This document shows, in pieces, positions 48,729-58,729 of a stretch of DNA of 64,000 nucleotides; positions within the stretch are counted from its first letter, which is position 1, and every line of letters begins with the position of its first letter. Position numbers and translations under genes: made by a program. Origin of the DNA: Chlamydiota bacterium (GTDB lineage Bacteria > Chlamydiota > Chlamydiia > Chlamydiales > Parachlamydiaceae); NCBI GenBank assembly GCA_013285965.1, contig JABDGQ010000006.1, positions 1 through 64,000 on the forward strand, in the 5' to 3' direction. The notes beneath the pieces are model-generated. The model saw only the letters and a list, made by a program, of their open reading frames with translations. It searched no databases and was not told the origin of the DNA.

Positions 48729-50696
48729 TTAACTCTTAATATAAGATCTTTCAATTTTGGCAACTTGCTCAGCTGGCAATATATATTCCAAGTGATCATC
48801 AAAAGAAATAGCAATAAGGCAACCAATTACGCCAATCAGTCCAAGTAGAGCTAACCAAATAATATGCCATACGATGGCAAAACCTGCTAAAAAGGCAAAA
48901 ATTGATATGTAAACACCCATGCCGGTGTTTTTAAAACATTCAATATCGCTATATTTTTTTTCCATGTGCCAATTGTTTTTTTTCATATCCCAAAAAACTT
49001 CATTGCTAGTTATGGGGGGGAGAATGGCAAAATTATAGAAGGGTGGAGGAGAGTGGGCAAACCATTCCAGCGTTCTACCATTCCAGGGGTCGCTCGAGTG
49101 GGTGGTATATTGTTTTCGCATTCTGATACTTTTGATTATCATGTAAACCTGAATAGCAATGCCGCAAGAAATGACAATAAATCCTATTAAAGCAGTGATA
49201 TATAATGGTTGCCAGCCAGTGGAGGCATCATAATGATCGATGCGGCGTGGTGCTCCCATAAAGCCCAGCAAGTAAAGAGGGGTAAAAGCAATAAAAAAGC
49301 CGATGTACCAGAACCAAAATGCTAATTTGTCAAGTTTTTGATCGAGTGTAAAGCCAAAAATTTTAGGGAACCAAAAGGTAGTGCCGGCAAAAATGCCAAA
49401 AAGTGCTACTCCGACGATCATAGTGTGAAAATGGGCTACCAAAAATAAGCTGTTATGTACTTGAAAATCTGCTGGTGGGGCCGCCATAAATATTCCCGAC
49501 ATACCGCCGATCATAAAAATCGTTAAAAAGCCTATAAACCAATACATGGGAGGAGCCATATTGACTTTCCCTTTATACATAGTCAAAATCCAGTTAAATA
49601 CTTGTACACCTGCTGGTATGGCTATAAACATAGTTACAATGCCAAAGAAAGAATTAACAGTGGGTCCGGCTCCCATCACAAAGAAGTGATGCAACCACAC
49701 TAGATACGATAAAGCCGTAATCGTCAATGCTGCCCATACCATCGAGGTGTAGCCGGTAATTTTCTTTTGTGAAAAAGTAGAGACAATTTCCGAGAATGCC
49801 CCAAATGCGGGAATTACCAGAATATATACTTCCGGATGGCCCCACATCCAGATTAAATTCCAGTACATCATTTGATTGCCCCCAAAGCTGGTGGTAAAAA
49901 AATGCATCTCAAAGGTACGATCAAGCCATAACAGTAAGGTGGCCGCCGTTAATACCGGAAAGGCTGAAACAACTAATATCATTGCGCATAATGAATTCCA
50001 GGTGAAAAGTGGCATTTTCATTAATGTCATGCCAGGAGCCCGTTTTTTGATGATGGTGACAAGAAAATTAATACCGGCAAGCAGACTCCCCAGGCCCGAT
50101 AACTGCAAGCTCCAAATAAGGTAATCTACACCTACGGAAGGATTAAATTGAAGTTCTGAAAAGGGAGCCAAGGCCAACCAACCGGTGTTGGCAAAATCGC
50201 CACCAATAATAAAGAATAAATTTATCAGTATCCCCCCTGCAACAGTGAGCCATAATCCTAAAGAATTAACAAAGGGAAAGGCCAGATCGCGCGCGCCAAT
50301 CTGCAATGGAATAATCCAATTCATCAGCCCAAAGAAAAATCCCATCGTTACAAAAAAGACCATTATATCGCCATGCGATGTGAAAATTTGTTGAAAATGA
50401 TCCGGTGTCAAATAACCAGGGTTGTTTGCAGCAATAGATTGTTGCACCCATACCATTCCAGCATCAATCATGCCGCGAAAAAACATCAGCGAGGCAAAGA
50501 TCATATACATAGTGCCGATTTTTTTAGGATCAGTCGAGGTTAGCCAATCATGCCAAAGCCAATGCCAACGGTTTGTTTTGGTGAGGTAGATAGTGGTGGC
50601 AATAAACATGAGGAGAATAAAAAAAGTGGCGCTTATGGTATACCAAACATGCGGTAAGGCGTCGAGGGATAATTTACCAAAAAGAAATTCTTTCAT
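48729..50696 (-). CDS. cyoB: Cytochrome bo3 oxidase subunit I
   Basis: 'WGHPEVYILVIPAFGAFSEI', 'VAHFHTMIVGVALFGIFAGTTFWFPK'. Confidence 0.96.
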   Translation of the reverse strand: MKEFLFGKLSLDALPHVWYTISATFFILLMFIATTIYLTKTNRWHWLWHDWLTSTDPKKIGTMYMIFASLMFFRGMIDAGMVWVQQSIAANNPGYLTPDHFQQIFTSHGDIMVFFVTMGFFFGLMNWIIPLQIGARDLAFPFVNSLGLWLTVAGGILINLFFIIGGDFANTGWLALAPFSELQFNPSVGVDYLIWSLQLSGLGSLLAGINFLVTIIKKRAPGMTLMKMPLFTWNSLCAMILVVSAFPVLTAATLLLWLDRTFEMHFFTTSFGGNQMMYWNLIWMWGHPEVYILVIPAFGAFSEIVSTFSQKKITGYTSMVWAALTITALSYLVWLHHFFVMGAGPTVNSFFGIVTMFIAIPAGVQVFNWILTMYKGKVNMAPPMYWFIGFLTIFMIGGMSGIFMAAPPADFQVHNSLFLVAHFHTMIVGVALFGIFAGTTFWFPKIFGFTLDQKLDKLAFWFWYIGFFIAFTPLYLLGFMGAPRRIDHYDASTGWQPLYITALIGFIVISCGIAIQVYMIIKSIRMRKQYTTHSSDPWNGRTLEWFAHSPPPFYNFAILPPITSNEVFWDMKKNNWHMEKKYSDIECFKNTGMGVYISIFAFLAGFAIVWHIIWLALLGLIGVIGCLIAISFDDHLEYILPAEQVAKIERSYIKS

Positions 50697-51574
50697 AATA
50701 CTGGTTTAATTGGGTACATGTATTTGTGAACTATTTTGTGATAAAGATCTTTTTCAACGTCTCCAAAAAAAATCACCGATTTGTTTATGGCAGGTTTGAG
50801 GAGTTCTTCATAATTTTTTTCAGTTAAGTTTTGCGCCGCTGTTGTTTTGATCTCTTTGCTCCACTTCTCAAAGTCAGCCTGGGAGGTTGATTTTACGGCA
50901 AAGGTCATGTCGGCATAACCATCACCATTGATTTCTACCGCTTTTCCCACATAATCACCAATTCCATTGGCCATTAGATGCAATTCAGTAGACATGCCAG
51001 TCATAGAATAAATTTGACCACTTAGTTGCGGAATCCAAAAAGAATTCATTGGCGAACCATCGGCAGTTAATCTCAAACGAATGGGAGTATTTTCGGGAAT
51101 TTCTAGATAATTTAAAGTAGCAATGCCTAAATCTGGATAGATAAATAACCACTTCCAGTCAAGTGCCACCACTTGTATTGTCAATGTTTCATTAACACTG
51201 TCAATGGGTTTGCGTGGATCTAATTGGTGTGTCGCCCGCCAGGTAACAATGGCCATGGCAACAACAATTAAAGTGGGCAAGAGCCACATTATTAGTTGAC
51301 CAACGCTGCCAAAGCTATGTTCAGGGTCGTATTTAGCGTTTTTATTTTTTATGCAATATTTCCAGACTACCACAAATAAAAGGATATAGGTGGGAACGAT
51401 AATTAGTAATTTGAGAAAAGCGTTGGTCAGAATTAATTGTAATTCTTGCGTAGCAATAATCCCTTTAGTGTTAACAACGGCAGTTTTCTCGCTGTTCAAC
51501 ACCAAAACTATGCCTACAATAGCTAGCGTAATAGCGATTAGAGTTATTAAAAATTTTATTCTCATAATGCGCAT
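50693..51574 (-). CDS. cyoA: Cytochrome bo3 oxidase subunit II
   Basis: 'LTIQVVALDWKWLFIYPDLGIATLNYLEIPENTPIRLRLTADGSPMNSFWIPQLSGQIYSMTGM'. Confidence 0.95.
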   Translation of the reverse strand: MRIMRIKFLITLIAITLAIVGIVLVLNSEKTAVVNTKGIIATQELQLILTNAFLKLLIIVPTYILLFVVVWKYCIKNKNAKYDPEHSFGSVGQLIMWLLPTLIVVAMAIVTWRATHQLDPRKPIDSVNETLTIQVVALDWKWLFIYPDLGIATLNYLEIPENTPIRLRLTADGSPMNSFWIPQLSGQIYSMTGMSTELHLMANGIGDYVGKAVEINGDGYADMTFAVKSTSQADFEKWSKEIKTTAAQNLTEKNYEELLKPAINKSVIFFGDVEKDLYHKIVHKYMYPIKPVL

Positions 51575-51650
51575 TAAAATAGATGTGCATGGTTTAAATC
51601 AAATAAAATTTTTTAGTTGGAACGTGTATGCTAAAAATTGCACCATCTGA

Positions 51651-52382
51651 TTAGAAAGGCAAATCAATAAAATGTTTGCTACTTATTTCTTTATCTTCAC
51701 GCCATTGATCGGATAATCTGATCGCCGATCTGCCAGAGTTATCCTTAATATTAGCATCGGCACCTTCTTTGTGTAAAAAATCAATTAATTTGCGCGCTTG
51801 TGGTTCTTTTTCCTTATCAGACATAAGTTTGACAGCTAATATTAATGCAGTTTCTCCCGTTCTCGTATCTTTGGCATTGATATTGGCCCCTTCAATGATT
51901 AGGTTTTCGACTTCCGATAAGTTACCTTCAGCAACTGCGCGCATTAATGCTGTTTTACCATGCTCATCACGTACTTCAAGATCTGTCCCTAAAGGTTGTA
52001 TTGCAAATTCATTTTTGCTGTATTTTGTCTCTAAAGGTTGCGTTCTAACCTCATTTTTGACATATCTGATTTCATCATTGGAGTAAGATGGTTTAGTAAA
52101 TAATAGAGCTAAGAATTCTTTGATTTTGGCAATGAGTGCGCTTAGGGTAAAATTTGTCGAGCTAACTTCTTCCGCGCTCTTAGCTGAAGCAGTTAGTGTA
52201 GTAGGAGGGTAAACATTTACTTTAGGAAAGGTGTTTTTGGAGATTTGTGCTGTGGCTCCTTCAACACGCGGTAGTGAAGCTGCTGGAATAGCTGAATTAG
52301 CTGCCCTTGCCGCGCTGTCATGAACGCCACTTAAACCTACTTGTCCCATATGATCCTCACTTTTAATAAAGTAAGTGGGCAA
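51651..52382 (-). CDS. Ankyrin-repeat protein (ank0)
   Basis: 'DEHGKTALMRAVAEGNLSEVENLIIEGANINAKDTRTGETALILAVKLM'; shares the 'LSALIxKIxxF' segment with its neighbours. Confidence 0.85.
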   Translation of the reverse strand: MPTYFIKSEDHMGQVGLSGVHDSAARAANSAIPAASLPRVEGATAQISKNTFPKVNVYPPTTLTASAKSAEEVSSTNFTLSALIAKIKEFLALLFTKPSYSNDEIRYVKNEVRTQPLETKYSKNEFAIQPLGTDLEVRDEHGKTALMRAVAEGNLSEVENLIIEGANINAKDTRTGETALILAVKLMSDKEKEPQARKLIDFLHKEGADANIKDNSGRSAIRLSDQWREDKEISSKHFIDLPF

Positions 52383-52400
52383 AAAAACTCAAAACTCAGG

Positions 52401-53483
52401 TCACAAAGTAGGTCTTGTTTGTGTTGGCAATGTTGCTGGCATAAACATAGAATTTCTTGTTTTACTTGCATACCATCGATCGGACAAAATAGCGGCCGAA
52501 TTTCCATCGTTGTCTTTTATGTTCTTGTTTGCACCATTTTGCATTAGGTAAGAAAGCATCTCTCTCCCTAGCATTTCATCATGCCCACTAGTCACTAATT
52601 TGACGGCTAAAATTAAAGCTGTTTCTCCATTTGTTGCCTGGGTATTGGGATCTGCACCAGCTTCCACTAATGTTTTCATTAGAGCAACGTCCTTTTTTTC
52701 TATCGCTAACATCAGCGCAGTTTTACCCTCTCTATCGCCTGTTTCAAGATGTACACCGTTTGCAATTAATGCTTTGGTGACCTCTGAGCGGTCATTAAGA
52801 ATTGATAGGTGCAGTGGTGTGACTATATTTGAGTAATTTAATACATTATCATCTAGAACCATTCTTTGATCCAAAACTTCAGCCCCGAGTGATGATAAAT
52901 TACCTAAGATAACATTATCTGTATAGTTGTTATCACCAATTTTAGCCCTAAACGATTTCAATACACTCTCTTCGTTTGCTGTAAGATTGAGATCATCGCG
53001 TGGTACTGGAATATTTTTTCGGGCTTCTCGTATTTGAGAGAGCTCTCCTGATTTTAGTGCTTCCATCAATACAGTTTGGTTTTTTTGGCCCGTTTCTTGT
53101 GAAGCCGCTTGCTTGAGTTCATCAGCTTTGGTTACACCATTCAATTCGCGAATAAGTTCGTCGAATCTATTCATGCCTTCATTGATGGCGCTACCTATGG
53201 TGCTACCTACAAATCCAAATGTTAGGTCGATAAAAAAACCAATGGTATTAATAAAAGATTCGATTTTTGATATGAGCGCGCTAAGCATGGGGTTTGATTG
53301 AGCAACTTCTTGTTCAGTTTTAGCTTCTGAAATAGGAGGCGGGGCTTGCGCGTCTGTACTAGGCGTTTGTTTTAGTACTTCAGTAGCTAATATACCTGTT
53401 TCCTTATCAACAGCACTTTCATCTTTGTGGGATACGGGAGGAGGTAATTCACCGCCACCGCTGATACCTGATACACCTTTCAT
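52401..53483 (-). CDS. Ankyrin-repeat protein (ank1)
   Basis: 'NIVTPLHLSILNDRSEVTKALIANGVHLETGDREGKTALMLAIEKKDVALMKTLVEAGADPNTQATNGETALILAVKLV'; close paralog of ank2. Confidence 0.9.
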   Translation of the reverse strand: MKGVSGISGGGELPPPVSHKDESAVDKETGILATEVLKQTPSTDAQAPPPISEAKTEQEVAQSNPMLSALISKIESFINTIGFFIDLTFGFVGSTIGSAINEGMNRFDELIRELNGVTKADELKQAASQETGQKNQTVLMEALKSGELSQIREARKNIPVPRDDLNLTANEESVLKSFRAKIGDNNYTDNVILGNLSSLGAEVLDQRMVLDDNVLNYSNIVTPLHLSILNDRSEVTKALIANGVHLETGDREGKTALMLAIEKKDVALMKTLVEAGADPNTQATNGETALILAVKLVTSGHDEMLGREMLSYLMQNGANKNIKDNDGNSAAILSDRWYASKTRNSMFMPATLPTQTRPTL

Positions 53484-53599
53484 AAAATGTCCTCCTTTTT
53501 AAGGAAATCATTAAATTATACGATATAATCTCTACATCTATTATTATATATTTAATTTGAAATTAAATTACAGCATTTTATTTTTACAAATTTTAAAAA

Positions 53600-53632
53600 C
53601 TATAAATTTTTTAGATTAATTACTGATAATAT
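53600..53632 (-). pseudogene. Remnant of the terC 3' end (last ~10 codons plus stop)
   Basis: Minus-strand ...ILSVINLKNL* aligns with TerC ...LLSVINPRKL* at 54856, stop in the same position. Confidence 0.8.
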
Positions 53633-53810
53633 GGCTGTTTCTAATTTAGAGTTGCTGGGATGGCCTATGGATAGACTCCTATGGATAGACTATTAATCCA
53701 CTCTAGTGTATTTAGCTAAAAATTCATCGATCTCTTGACGAAATTTATTTTCTTTATCTACATCGATAGGTTGTGCAAAGGCGTGTTCATCCTTAGAGAA
53801 ACGTAAATAT
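53632..53810 (-). pseudogene. Remnants of the orphan gene's 5' end (55897-56616) and of the prolyl-oligopeptidase 3' end; the latter partly recruited into ank2
   Basis: GGCTGTTTCTAATTT vs GGCTGTTCCTAATTT at 56593; GCTAAAAATTCATCG / GGTTGTGCAAAGGCGTGTTCATC vs GCTAAAAATTCTTCG / GGTTGTGCAAAGCCGTGTCCCTC in the S9 gene. Confidence 0.8.
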
Positions 53811-54739
53811 TGAACTAAGTAAGAAAACAGCTGCGTGCCTAGCTTTTTATTTTGGCCACTAGTCATTAATTTGGCTGCTAAAATTAAAGCTGTTTCTCCA
53901 TTTGCTGCTTGGGTATTGGGATTTGCGCCAGCTTCCATTAGTGTATTGATTAGAGCAAGGTCCCCTTTTTGTACTGCTAACATCAGCGCGGTTTTACCCT
54001 CTCTATCGCCTGTTTCAAGATGTACACCTTTTGCAATTAATGCTTTGGTGATTTCTAAGCGGTCATTAAGAATTGATAGGTGCAGTGGTGTGACTGTCTT
54101 TGTGTTATCATCTAGAGCCATGCTTTGATCCAAAACTTCAGCTCGGAGTGGTGATAAATTATCTAAGATATCACTATCTGAACAATGTTTATTACCAATT
54201 TGAGTCTTAAACGATTTCAGTATACTCTCTTCATTTTCTGTAAGATTGAGATTAGCGCTTGGTACTGGAATATTTTTTCGGGCTTCTCGTATTTGAAAAA
54301 AGTTTCCTGAATGAAGTGCAATCATTAATTTATCTTTATTTTTTTTGGCTGTTTCTTGCTTGAGTTCATCGGGTGTAGTTGCATCATTCAACTCGCGAAT
54401 AAGTTTGTCGAATCTATTCATACCTTCATTGATGGAACTCCCAATGGCCCTACTTATGCTGCTAGTTACAAATTCAAGTGCTAAGTCGATAAAAAAAGCA
54501 ATGCTATCAATAAAAGATTCGATTTTTGATATGAGTGTGCTGAGCATGGGGTTTGATTTAGCAATTTCTTGTCTGGTTTTAGCAGTAATAGGAGGCGCGG
54601 CTTGCGTGTCTGTACGAGACACTTTTTGTTTTTTTAGTGTTTTATTAGCTATACCAGTTTCCTTATCTACAGTTGGACTTGGATGGGATGCAGGAGTATG
54701 TAATTCACCGCCACCGCCGACACCTAATATGTTTTTCAT
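53693..54739 (-). CDS. Ankyrin-repeat protein (ank2) with C-terminus derived from a prolyl oligopeptidase tail
   Basis: Ankyrin body ~paralogous to ank1; C-terminus 'YLRFSKDEHAFAQPIDVDKENKFRQEIDEFLAKY' resembles S9 'YLLFPDEGHGFAQPVNRLKFYQKAEEFLAKY'. Confidence 0.88.
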   Translation of the reverse strand: MKNILGVGGGGELHTPASHPSPTVDKETGIANKTLKKQKVSRTDTQAAPPITAKTRQEIAKSNPMLSTLISKIESFIDSIAFFIDLALEFVTSSISRAIGSSINEGMNRFDKLIRELNDATTPDELKQETAKKNKDKLMIALHSGNFFQIREARKNIPVPSANLNLTENEESILKSFKTQIGNKHCSDSDILDNLSPLRAEVLDQSMALDDNTKTVTPLHLSILNDRLEITKALIAKGVHLETGDREGKTALMLAVQKGDLALINTLMEAGANPNTQAANGETALILAAKLMTSGQNKKLGTQLFSYLVQYLRFSKDEHAFAQPIDVDKENKFRQEIDEFLAKYTRVD

Positions 54740-54855
54740 AAAATGTCCCCCTTTTTAAGGAAATCATTAAATTATATGATATAATGTCTACACCTATTAT
54801 TATATATTTAATTTAAAATTGAATTGTACTATTTTATTTTTACAAACTTTAAAAG

Positions 54856-55779
54856 CTATAGTTTTCTTGGATTAATTACGGATAATAAGATTGATAAGAA
54901 CAGAATTAGAATAATTATTCCTAATGATAACAAAATTGGAATAGTTATGTATCCAGATATGAGCATCTTACATCCAATAAATACTAAAATGAGTGCTAAT
55001 CCATAATGCAAGTAATGAAATAGGGCGAGAATATGCGAAAGTGCAAAGTACAGCGAGCGCAAACCCAAAATCGCTAAAATATTGGAGGTGTAGACAATAA
55101 AAGGATCTTCGGTAATACCTATAATAGCAGGAATAGAGTCGATAGCAAAAATTACATCTGTTGTCTCAATGGCCAATAATACGATAAATAATGGTGTAGC
55201 TAAGTAGCGTCCATTTTGTTTAATAAAAAACTTATCTTCTACAAAATGTGGAGAGACAGAAAAAAATTTTTCAAAATTTCTAATAATGAAATTTTTTTCC
55301 GGATGAATCTCTTTCCCTTTTTCCAAAGCCAGCTTTATGCCAGTAATCACTAAAAAGAGGCCAAAAATATAAATGACCCAATGGAAGTTTTGTATTAAGG
55401 CAATGCCGAACAAAATAAAAATGGCCCGCATGATAATGGCACCAAAGATGCCCCAAAAAAGTACTTTGTGTAAAAGATGGCCAGGTACACGGAAATAAGA
55501 AAAAATGAGAAGAAAGACAAATAAATTATCAACACTTAATGCTTTTTCAACTAAATAGCCTGTTAGGAAATTTAAAGCGCCTTCCGAGCCTTTAAAATAA
55601 TAAACAAATAAATTAAAGATCATTGCAAAAACAATCCAAAAAGCGCTGCTCCACAAGGCTTCTTTGATTGAGACGACGTGTGATTTGCGATGGAAAACAA
55701 GTAAGTCCAAAGCAATAATAATCGCTATGCAGAGGTTGAAAATCCAAAACCAATTCTGCTCAAACATACTACCACTCAA
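54856..55779 (-). CDS. TerC-family integral membrane protein
   Basis: 'VEKALSVDNLFVFLLIFSYFRVP', 'ETTDVIFAIDSIPAIIGITEDPFIVYTSNILAILGLRSLYF'. Confidence 0.93.
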   Translation of the reverse strand: MSGSMFEQNWFWIFNLCIAIIIALDLLVFHRKSHVVSIKEALWSSAFWIVFAMIFNLFVYYFKGSEGALNFLTGYLVEKALSVDNLFVFLLIFSYFRVPGHLLHKVLFWGIFGAIIMRAIFILFGIALIQNFHWVIYIFGLFLVITGIKLALEKGKEIHPEKNFIIRNFEKFFSVSPHFVEDKFFIKQNGRYLATPLFIVLLAIETTDVIFAIDSIPAIIGITEDPFIVYTSNILAILGLRSLYFALSHILALFHYLHYGLALILVFIGCKMLISGYITIPILLSLGIIILILFLSILLSVINPRKL

Positions 55780-55846
55780 ATAAAAGCAACTAATTGTTAA
55801 ACCTAGAAGAAAAATGTCAATCTAGCGCATAAGATGTAGATATGCA

Positions 55847-55883
55847 ATAGACTTCTTTCGAAATAAGTCGAATAGACTTCCTT
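55847..55883. repeat. Degenerate AATAGACTTCTTTCGAAA.AAGTC palindrome-family copy
   Basis: AATAGACTTCTTTCGAAATAAGTCGAATAGACTTCCT. Confidence 0.65.
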
Positions 55884-55896
55884 GTAAACTATGTTA

Positions 55897-56616
55897 TTAA
55901 CCAGACTTAGTGTAGTAATCGTTAATCAAAGAATTTTTTAATCTACGATTTTGCCCTTCTGCACAAACTATAATATGATTATTTTTAGTTATTCCAATAT
56001 CAAAACTCGGTTCAAAAAATAAATTTTTATTGGCGTAAAAACGGTCTTGTTCTTGGGCTATGTTAAGTGCAAAATGCACTACCTGCACACGTTGGTAGAA
56101 AGAGGCAATTTTGTATAGATTGGCTAAGAAGCTGCATTTTTTTTGATATTCACTAATACCAAAAACATACATTTCAATGCGCACTATAGTTGGACCAATC
56201 ATTTCATTTAAAAAATTATGGTGATCGATCAATCCATAATCATGGGCCAAGCCAATATTTAGTAAATTAAAACGATTATCACTGCTCGACTGCCCATAAT
56301 ATTTTGTAACAATGCCAAGGGCCGAAGTAATATTTTTAGTATAAAGTTTGGCCCCCGTTGACCAAACTTCAAAAGTATCGGCTTGGACATAGGCTGATTC
56401 AGTAGAAAAATTTTTGCTAAATTCAGTAGCGGAGACAAACAAAATAGATGGTTTATTTGTTTGTGCACTATTCCAATTAGTTGGACTAGTGTGGATTGTC
56501 CGCAAAGCGCACGGGGCGACCCGTGCTACTTTATTTGATAAGGTCGAGAAATTTTTAAATGATCTCTCCAGCCCCCACAATGATTGACAAAAGGCTGTTC
56601 CTAATTTGCTAATCAT
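55897..56616 (-). CDS. Hypothetical protein with basic, Ser-rich N-terminus
   Basis: 239-aa ORF; no recognised domain; N-terminus 'MISKLGTAFCQSLWGLERSFKNFSTLSNKVARVAPCALRTIHTSPTNW'. Confidence 0.6.
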   Translation of the reverse strand: MISKLGTAFCQSLWGLERSFKNFSTLSNKVARVAPCALRTIHTSPTNWNSAQTNKPSILFVSATEFSKNFSTESAYVQADTFEVWSTGAKLYTKNITSALGIVTKYYGQSSSDNRFNLLNIGLAHDYGLIDHHNFLNEMIGPTIVRIEMYVFGISEYQKKCSFLANLYKIASFYQRVQVVHFALNIAQEQDRFYANKNLFFEPSFDIGITKNNHIIVCAEGQNRRLKNSLINDYYTKSG

Positions 56617-56619
56617 AAT

Positions 56620-58593
56620 TTAGGGCTCCTGTGCTGGCGTATGGATAGGCTCTTGACGCCCCCCAGCATATTTTGCTAAAAATTCTTCGGCTTTTTGATA
56701 AAATTTAAGGCGATTGACAGGTTGTGCAAAGCCGTGTCCCTCATCAGGAAAAAGTAAATATTCGACGGGAAGTTGTTTTTCTCTCATAGCTGCCACAATT
56801 TGATCACTCTCGCTTTGTTTTACACGAGGATCGTTAGCACCTTGTGCAATTAACAATGGCTTAATAATCTCTTGTGCTTTAAATAGAGGTGAGCGTGCTT
56901 TTAAAAATTCTGGTTCGGTTTCAAGATTGCCAACGCGCAAATCCATGGTTGGTTTTAGCGGATTCCAATAGGGCGGGAGAGTTTGAATAAGGGTAACTAA
57001 ATTGGAAGGACCCACAATGTCTACTCCGCAACAAAAAGCCTCGGGTGTAAACGTTAAACCTACTAAAGTGGCATAACCACCATAGCTTCCACCAAAGATG
57101 GCTACTTTTTGTGGATCGGCCACTCCCTTGCTAATCAACCATTCTTTTCCATCTAATAAATCATCGTGCATTTTTCCGGCCCATTCGCGATTGCCTGCAT
57201 TCATGTATTGTTTGCCATAGCCCGTAGAACCACGATAATTTATTTGTAGAACAGCATAACCACGATTAGCAAGCCACTGTACAATCGGTTGCCATCCCCA
57301 AGAGTCGCGCACCCACGGTCCACCATGCACTAATAGTACTGTAGGTAGATTTTGAGGTTGTGCATTTTGGGGCAAAGTTAAATAACCATGCAAAGTCATT
57401 TTGTCGCGGCTCTGAAAAGTAATCGGTAAAATCGGACTTAATTGATATTGTTCCAAATCTGGTTGCTGGCTAAAAAGAAAATGCAATTGCCTTGCTATCC
57501 GATTATATAAATAATAGGCGATGGGGTGTTGATCTGACTCAGCTGCTAATATCCATTGTTGGTCATTTAATTGACGACTGACTAAAGTAAGGGCAGTATT
57601 GGGAAGTTTTTGCTGCAGGTATTTAAAATCATCAGCCATATCCTTATCGAGAAAAATTAATTCTGGATATTTTCGATCCACACCCAATGCTTCAATCTTG
57701 TGAGTCACTGGGTGAGCTATGGCATAAGCTAAATCGTAGTTGGCATCCTGTGCCACTTCTTCCCACTGATCAGTATGAAGATTGATTTTCAATAAACGTT
57801 CAGTATTAACGCCTTGATTGGTAAGGGCATATAAAGATTGATTTTCAGGGGAAAAGGCAACGACCTCGCCAGACTCATCAGGGGCGATCTTCCACCACTG
57901 GCGCCAAGGGTCATTAGCGTCATTGCGTATGTGAGTGATTGTATGTCCATCGGCAGAGTAAGATTGTGCTACGCGGACTACCATGTTATGATCGGCAAGC
58001 CAGTGAAATACTTGACCAGGATTTTCAGTATCGATTTTCCATTGGCCAGTTTGTAGATTGAGACGATAAACATCAAAAAGGGTGGCGTTGCGTTGATTGG
58101 CGTTAATTAACATCTCGTCAGGGTGCGTTGGTGTGTAGGCTAAAATATTTACTTTAACACCTTCATATGGAGTCAAATCTTTTACTAATTTGCTGTGTAC
58201 ATCCACTTGATAAAGGTGATCGTTTTCATCGCCTTCTTTGTCTTGTATATATAAAAGATGGTTGTTATCAAATTGCCATAAAAAGCGACGAATACCCTGA
58301 CGTTTATCAAAAGTAATTTGTTCAGAAGTACTTTCAATCGCCTGTGGCTGGGCTATCCAGATATTTAATATGCCGTTTGCATCAGGGGCTAAATAAGCTA
58401 ATAGTTTGCCATCAGGTGATAATTTAGGTGCTGTTTTAGCAGGATTTCCAAATAAAAGCTGGCGGGGAATAAGATTGTGTTCAATAGGAGCAGTAGTTTG
58501 GGCTGATAAAGATCCTGATAAAGATAAAATCATATTTAAAATTGAGGCAATATAGCTAATTAGAAGATTTTTTTTTAAAAATTTCATTTCCAC
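56620..58593 (-). CDS. S9-family prolyl oligopeptidase / acylaminoacyl-peptidase-like
   Basis: 'VLLVHGGPWVRDSWGWQPIVQWLANRGYAVLQINYRGSTGYGK', 'AIFGGSYGGYATLVGLTF', 'DEGHGFAQPVNRL'. Confidence 0.93.
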   Translation of the reverse strand: MEMKFLKKNLLISYIASILNMILSLSGSLSAQTTAPIEHNLIPRQLLFGNPAKTAPKLSPDGKLLAYLAPDANGILNIWIAQPQAIESTSEQITFDKRQGIRRFLWQFDNNHLLYIQDKEGDENDHLYQVDVHSKLVKDLTPYEGVKVNILAYTPTHPDEMLINANQRNATLFDVYRLNLQTGQWKIDTENPGQVFHWLADHNMVVRVAQSYSADGHTITHIRNDANDPWRQWWKIAPDESGEVVAFSPENQSLYALTNQGVNTERLLKINLHTDQWEEVAQDANYDLAYAIAHPVTHKIEALGVDRKYPELIFLDKDMADDFKYLQQKLPNTALTLVSRQLNDQQWILAAESDQHPIAYYLYNRIARQLHFLFSQQPDLEQYQLSPILPITFQSRDKMTLHGYLTLPQNAQPQNLPTVLLVHGGPWVRDSWGWQPIVQWLANRGYAVLQINYRGSTGYGKQYMNAGNREWAGKMHDDLLDGKEWLISKGVADPQKVAIFGGSYGGYATLVGLTFTPEAFCCGVDIVGPSNLVTLIQTLPPYWNPLKPTMDLRVGNLETEPEFLKARSPLFKAQEIIKPLLIAQGANDPRVKQSESDQIVAAMREKQLPVEYLLFPDEGHGFAQPVNRLKFYQKAEEFLAKYAGGRQEPIHTPAQEP

Positions 58594-58729
58594 TCCACAT
58601 CATAGATTACAGACATCTAGCTCTACATAAGCCATCTATGTATGCCCCTAAAGTTAATTTTATTGCAATCTTTTTCTTTAATTAGCAATCTGTTACATTG
58701 ATCGCAAATATTGAAAATATTGGTTTTTT

